Of a stretch of DNA of 32,619 nt, positions 25,101 through 31,100 are shown one piece after another. Source of the DNA: Isoetes engelmannii (lineage: Eukaryota; Streptophyta; Lycopodiopsida; Isoetales; Isoetaceae); the NCBI GenBank assembly GCA_011763485.2, contig JAANSK020272601.1, positions 1-32,619 on the forward strand, in the 5' to 3' direction. Under the pieces are notes generated by a model, which was given only the letters and a program-made list of their open reading frames with translations, made no database searches and was not told the DNA's origin. The translations under genes and the position numbers were made by a program. The number at the start of each line of letters is the position of its first letter. Position 1 is the stretch's first letter.

Positions 25101-28100
25101 AGCTTATATGCTAGGCGTGTATAATGATGTTACACTGCTAACCTGGCTGGACCTCCAAACTACCCCACAAGCTAGTGTACAAATGAAAAAGAGAACACAC
25201 ACCAAGATAATAATCGAGATTAGCCTTCTCAAACACACAGTGAAGCAACCTACACTTTTTTTCTCAGACCTTTTCCCTTTCACATTTGGCCCAGAGGTGA
25301 TTTACCTTTTAGGTCCAGCGTGGAACTTCCAGGACGATAGACTAGCTATCCTGCCTACGTAAGTCACGCCGAAGGCTTACACCTAAAGTAGGCCATAGCT
25401 CTCAAGAACATTAGTAATTAAATAGATAATTACATTGACCGGTTAAAAGGTCCAACCAACTCCAAGACTGATCTGGACTGTTACTCGAATTCTAGTAAGA
25501 ATCGTAACAATAAATAACGAGAATCATGGAGGATACACACTTGTTGGCATGAGGGGTTTTCCTTGCCCATTTAGTGGTTCCGAATATAATAATGCCCCTA
25601 CAGGAATCTTGAAGATTTTCTATTAAAATACAACAGAGCATTCTAAATGTGTCAAGCACTTACGCCATTCGCTGAGCTCCTCTTATTTTGCATTCATATT
25701 CCACAGTAGCTGCCAAGACGTGTTCATGTGGCCAAAAACTAGAAATTTGCATGGTCCTGACAAATGCCTTTTGAAGAGAAAGAACAATAAATTAATACTA
25801 GCAATAAAACACTATAAGCTACTGATAATTGCATAGAAGGGAAAAAAGAAAACAAGAAACATAGTTGCAGTGAATGGTAATCACCATGTAGATTGGAAGA
25901 ACACAAGCATTTTCCTGACTGATAATAAGGACAGAAGATGCAATGAAGACAGACTGGAAAATTGCAAATTACTCCAAGAACACTGGAAATCAACTAACCA
26001 AAGAGGGATGTTGAGTGCCTTTATATGAATGCCTCTATATGTTGAGCATTTAGATCAAAACGGCTGATAACGGTAACAGTTAAAAGCCTTCATTTATGAG
26101 CAAATGGATGATAGTGAAACAGTATCTGTCTATCTGCCGTAGCTAATGAGCAGTGAAGATTGACATGTGTATCTTGGCCCATAATGGATGAGATTATCAG
26201 CATATTACTTACAACTTAACAGGAAGCTGAACTATTGAGTTATCCCGTATCCCCTTCGACTTCAACGATCTGATTCTCAATGCTTCATTTTGCTGAAACT
26301 TCTGCCCTACCAAACAAAGGTTTGGCATGCTACTCCGTCGTTGTACAATAATTGAAGATTAATTGACTTTGCTCAGTCCATCTGTCAAACCTGGGTACCA
26401 AGATGCTCGATATTAGGATGAATTCAGGCAGCCTTAACGAGTTGGATTGGATTGTCAAAGTGCAGTCTTGCTGGTCTAAGGTTATTAAGCTGTATAACTC
26501 AAAAGGCAGATCACTAAAAAGCCTCCTGGGTGTTAGTGCAAAGAGTCTTCACCGCTCAATGGTACTCGGGCTAGCTGTAGCATGCTTCTTTAATGCCCAT
26601 GCAAAAGCACTTGATCCTAACATTGAGATATATTGTGATATACCTCATGTTCTCAATAATCATATGTAGCTAGAATTGTTGGTAGTTGATTTGTTTCGAG
26701 AGGTGTCCCGATACCTGTTTCTTCGTCATTGAACTTTGTTTCGTTGCAGAGGTTTAGCAAAGTGTTGCAGTGCAACTATTGCAGCTAGTTGGATCCCGTA
26801 TTCACTTGACTGTTAATGGCCCTGATACAACATTGGCAGTATGTCATGCGAGTAGAAGATTCATGCAGCAATTATTAGATTCATAGTGTTGCAGCCAAAC
26901 AGATTCGTCCAGCCACTGAACAGATATTCTATAAAGGTTACAGCAGCATTAATCAGATGTATTCATGGAGGCTGACTTTGCAGGAAATGATCTTGACAAC
27001 AGAAGTTCAACCACGGGATTAAGCAATGGTGTGCTTACTGGGGTTTCAAAAGCAAATGATTGCCATTACTACAGAGGCTGAGTTTTGATTGTGCACTCTC
27101 AGAACTAAATGAGTCTTCCTTCTAAGCTTAAGGGGTGAGGCCCCTACTATCAGTGCATTCCACAATGGGGAATATACATTTTTCAGCTTTTAGTTAAGTT
27201 GCATTATCTGGAATTTGTTTCGCCTACCAATGGTGTACTTTAATACCTGAGAAATGATATTTGTGGAATGTCTCATTAGATTGATTTCTGAAGGTGACTT
27301 AACCCATCGAACTTGATCACAATACCCCTCCAAATGATGCACTTCTTTTTGTTTCATAGCTTCCTGGACCCTTGATACTTGTCCAAATGCTTCAAGAAAG
27401 TTCTTGTCACAATATAATCGCTTAGCTTCACGAATAAGAGAAGGTAAATGCTGCATGTCCACATCCCTTGCTTTAGTAGCAAATTGCAAGCAGAATCAAA
27501 TAGAGCAAGCCCATAATGGCAGCTTCTGGTCTTACTTTGGAAATGTCTTTAACTGAATAAGCCTGGGTAGCTTGAAATAAAGAGATCGCTGCCGCCGTTC
27601 CTGCGACAAGTCCATCCCAAATAGCTTTCTGCAATATCTCAAAATAGAGAAGAATTTCAGCTACACCTAGGAATATTCGCATGAGTAAAACTAACAGCAA
27701 ATGGTGAATGTCTAACTAGAAAGTGTAGGGTGGAAACGGCATTAATAAATTTGCAAGAAACTGGAGTACATACAGCTTGATTTTTATAACTAACTGCTCA
27801 TTCAGCAGATGCAAAAGAAAAATGTTATTTAGAAATCAAATCAGATATTAGATCTCTGCATTAGCTACTGACAACTTTCACATTTAACAACCAAGTCAGC
27901 TGACAATACCTGCCACATCATGTTATCGTCAATAACTGACATTTTAACGTCTTCCCTGAAAACGATAAATGACATTTCCAGCTTAGATGGGCTGCCCCCA
28001 CTTGAGCTGAAAATCTCTCTTTAATGCTGAGTACGAAACCCCAATGCCAGCTGTGAAGGTGATGAATCCTTGCTGAGTCAAAAAAAATTCAGCGCCTCAG

Positions 28101-31100
28101 CCGTCGCACACTAGCTTGTGGTCCCTATTTGGACCTCTTGTCATAGATAAGAACCTGGCCATCACAATAAACTGTGTGGTCCTTCCTTGCTTCAGCAACT
28201 CTTCCATAACTGCATTACTAAAAGTTCATGCATAAACAAATTTAAAATTTTCTGTCAATGCTTCCTGTTTTTTAAAGCCACCAATCTTGCTGCTGTTTTC
28301 TGAAAGCAGGTGACCGAGGCCTGATCCTGGATACCCAGATTGTTGAATGAAATTAGTTCCTCTATTTAGAGGCTCATGATCCTGGATAACCAGATTGTCT
28401 TATATGAAATTAGTTGCTGCATTTAAAGGGTCTGCCAAAATCTGTCAGCCGTGTAATTTGAATATTGAAAGTCTCTTTCTCCTTTCCTGCTCAAGAGTGC
28501 AAAGATGGTTTTGACATCATCAGCTTGGTCTAGTGGCTTTGTTTTTTAACCACTTGTATGCTACTTTCTGCTTCTTGTTCCTTCACAGCACTTGTTCCTT
28601 CGCAGCAGTCTCTGATTGCTCAATTTTTGGCAATTTGACTTGGCTGAGCTTTGATGCTTGTAATTTCCTTTGCCACCTTTGCATTGAAATTTGCCTTACA
28701 CTATTTCTAAAACATGTATATCTGAACAATGTAGCTTGTCCATTGAAGTCAGATATCGGAGCATGACTCTGGGCTTCAGTCAGGGAATAAGGTGATCCGA
28801 AAAACATGACATTGGTAATCGAATTGGTTGGTTGGTCTTTTGATTAAGTCAAGAGCAGGATAGGGCCACCCCTTCTTCCTTTCTCTATTTCTAAAACATG
28901 TCTTACTCTATTTCTAAAACATGTATTTCTGAACAATGTAGCTTGTCCATTCAAGTCAGAAATCGGAGCATGACTCTGGGCCTTCAGTAAGGGAATAGGG
29001 TGATCCGATAAACATGAAGTTGGTAATCGGATTGGTCTTTCGATCGAGTCAAGGGCAGGATAGGGCCTCCCCTTCTTCCTTTCTTCTTTTTGAAGAATAA
29101 GAAATATATATATTATATTAAAATGAGAAGAAGGTTACAGACAGAAGGACTAAATGAGGTGGACACCCCCAAACCTCATCCTCGTCATCCACAGATAGCC
29201 GAGAAACAAGATACCGATTAAACAACCTACATTTAACCTCGTGAAGAAAGGACTGAACACTAGAAAATTTGCCCCTAAAATGAGTTGATTCCTCCTATTC
29301 CAAGCATGGCACCTTGGAAACCTGCTTGAGTTGTGCCCAACGAGTAAAGAAAAGGCCTAGCAGAATCTCTCGACTCGTGACAATGCATTGAAAAAAGGCC
29401 TGCGCCTAAGTTCAAGACAGCTAATTCCTCTTCTGCAGACTGCTTGAGTGAAAAAAGAAAAACATTCCTGCTAGTGGCGTACAATCTCCTCTGCGATGAG
29501 AAATCCATGTTTCTAGCTAGTCGATCAATATCTCAAAAGCCAAGAATGATGCTTTTATCCCTATATTGTCTCGAAGTTTTGATATGCTGGACAACGGAGA
29601 ATAAAACGATCTTCATCCTTCACTTCATCTGATCCACATACTTTGCATGTGCAGGAAAGCCTCTCCATCTGCCCACTTCAACCCCTAGATGATGGGAACT
29701 CATCTGTATTCTGCGGATTGTGTGTCTTTTATGCATCTACAGTTCTTCTAGTAAATATGCCACATGTTTTAACTCTGGATTCCTCACATTTCGATAGTGC
29801 ATCATCTTTGATCATGCGTTTTGCCATGCACTATGACGCATGGATATCTTGACCCATTTCATGATCGTGCTTTCCTTATGGGGCATATTATCAATGTCCA
29901 TCCCCCATATAGCAAGCCACTTTATATATCATCATCACTCTTTTTCATTGCTAGATATGGGGCTACTTTTCGTTTTGCAGCCCCCTCTGATGTGGCATAC
30001 ATCTGGACCCTTAATTTTCAGATTCTATGGTCTGGATTAGTGCCACATTAGGAGGGGGGGCTGTAAAACGAAACTCTTCCAGATATGGGAGGTCATCTTC
30101 CGCCACTATCCTACCTTTACAAATGTAACATAGTATTTGACATAATGCTTCTCCTTCTAGTGAGATCGAGCCTGTTTCTATGAGGAGCAATTCATAAGAT
30201 GTCTACATTTTGATCCTTAATGTCATTAGAAACTTCATTTTCATTTTTTCCTATTCGTTTCCACATGTCTAATGAAAGGCATGTCCCAGACTTCGCATCT
30301 ATATAAGACTACAGCTTAAACTAGAGATTATGAATCAGCTTTTTGAGTCCAAAAGCTGTAATTTCTGTAATTTCTGCTCTCTTGCATCTCCTTTGAACTC
30401 CAAAAAGTTATTTCACCCCACTATCTGCATGTGTTCAACTGAATGTCTGTTCCACTTGTAGTTTTGATCAACCATCAACCATCCTAAATATTATATTTAG
30501 GATGATCTGTTTAGGATGATCTCTACATTTTCAACTTCATAGAAGAGGTTAAGATTTGCAGATTTGGTACCAAATACTATAATCTTAGTTTTACTATGCC
30601 TACGACCATTCGCATTCTGTCACAAAAAGATGCTAGAAGATTCAAATGTACTTGTAGGCCCTTTTCACTTTTAGGCGGCAAAATTAAGAGCAACAGAAAG
30701 CAATATAAACAAAGTATAAGGCACCAGAAGAGGGTATAAAATAATGAAGCACCACATAAACGCCTTTCCATAAAGACCATTTGTGTTAACTAGATTAGCG
30801 AATAGTGTTTTACATGACTGATGCACAAAAAGACATGGGCGTCAACAATATGTACCTCGGGATCAAGGTCGGGCATAAACATACAGAAATCACGGTCATT
30901 CATTACAGCGACTCCTCCTGGTTGCTGACAGCCTATAAAGTATAAATAGTTTGCGTTCTGACGATATGGATAAGGAACAACATCGGTCATTTTCTTCACT
31001 GTGGATGAACCTATAATGGCTATACTGTCTTTAGGCAATGAGGCCAGTAATGTTTGCCTGCGCAACTCAAATTCGATGGCACTTATTCCTGGCATTATTT

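Noticed and set aside
29821-30051. Two overlapping plus-strand frames
   Set aside because: They overlap each other in different frames, carry no motif, and lie antisense in intron 2.
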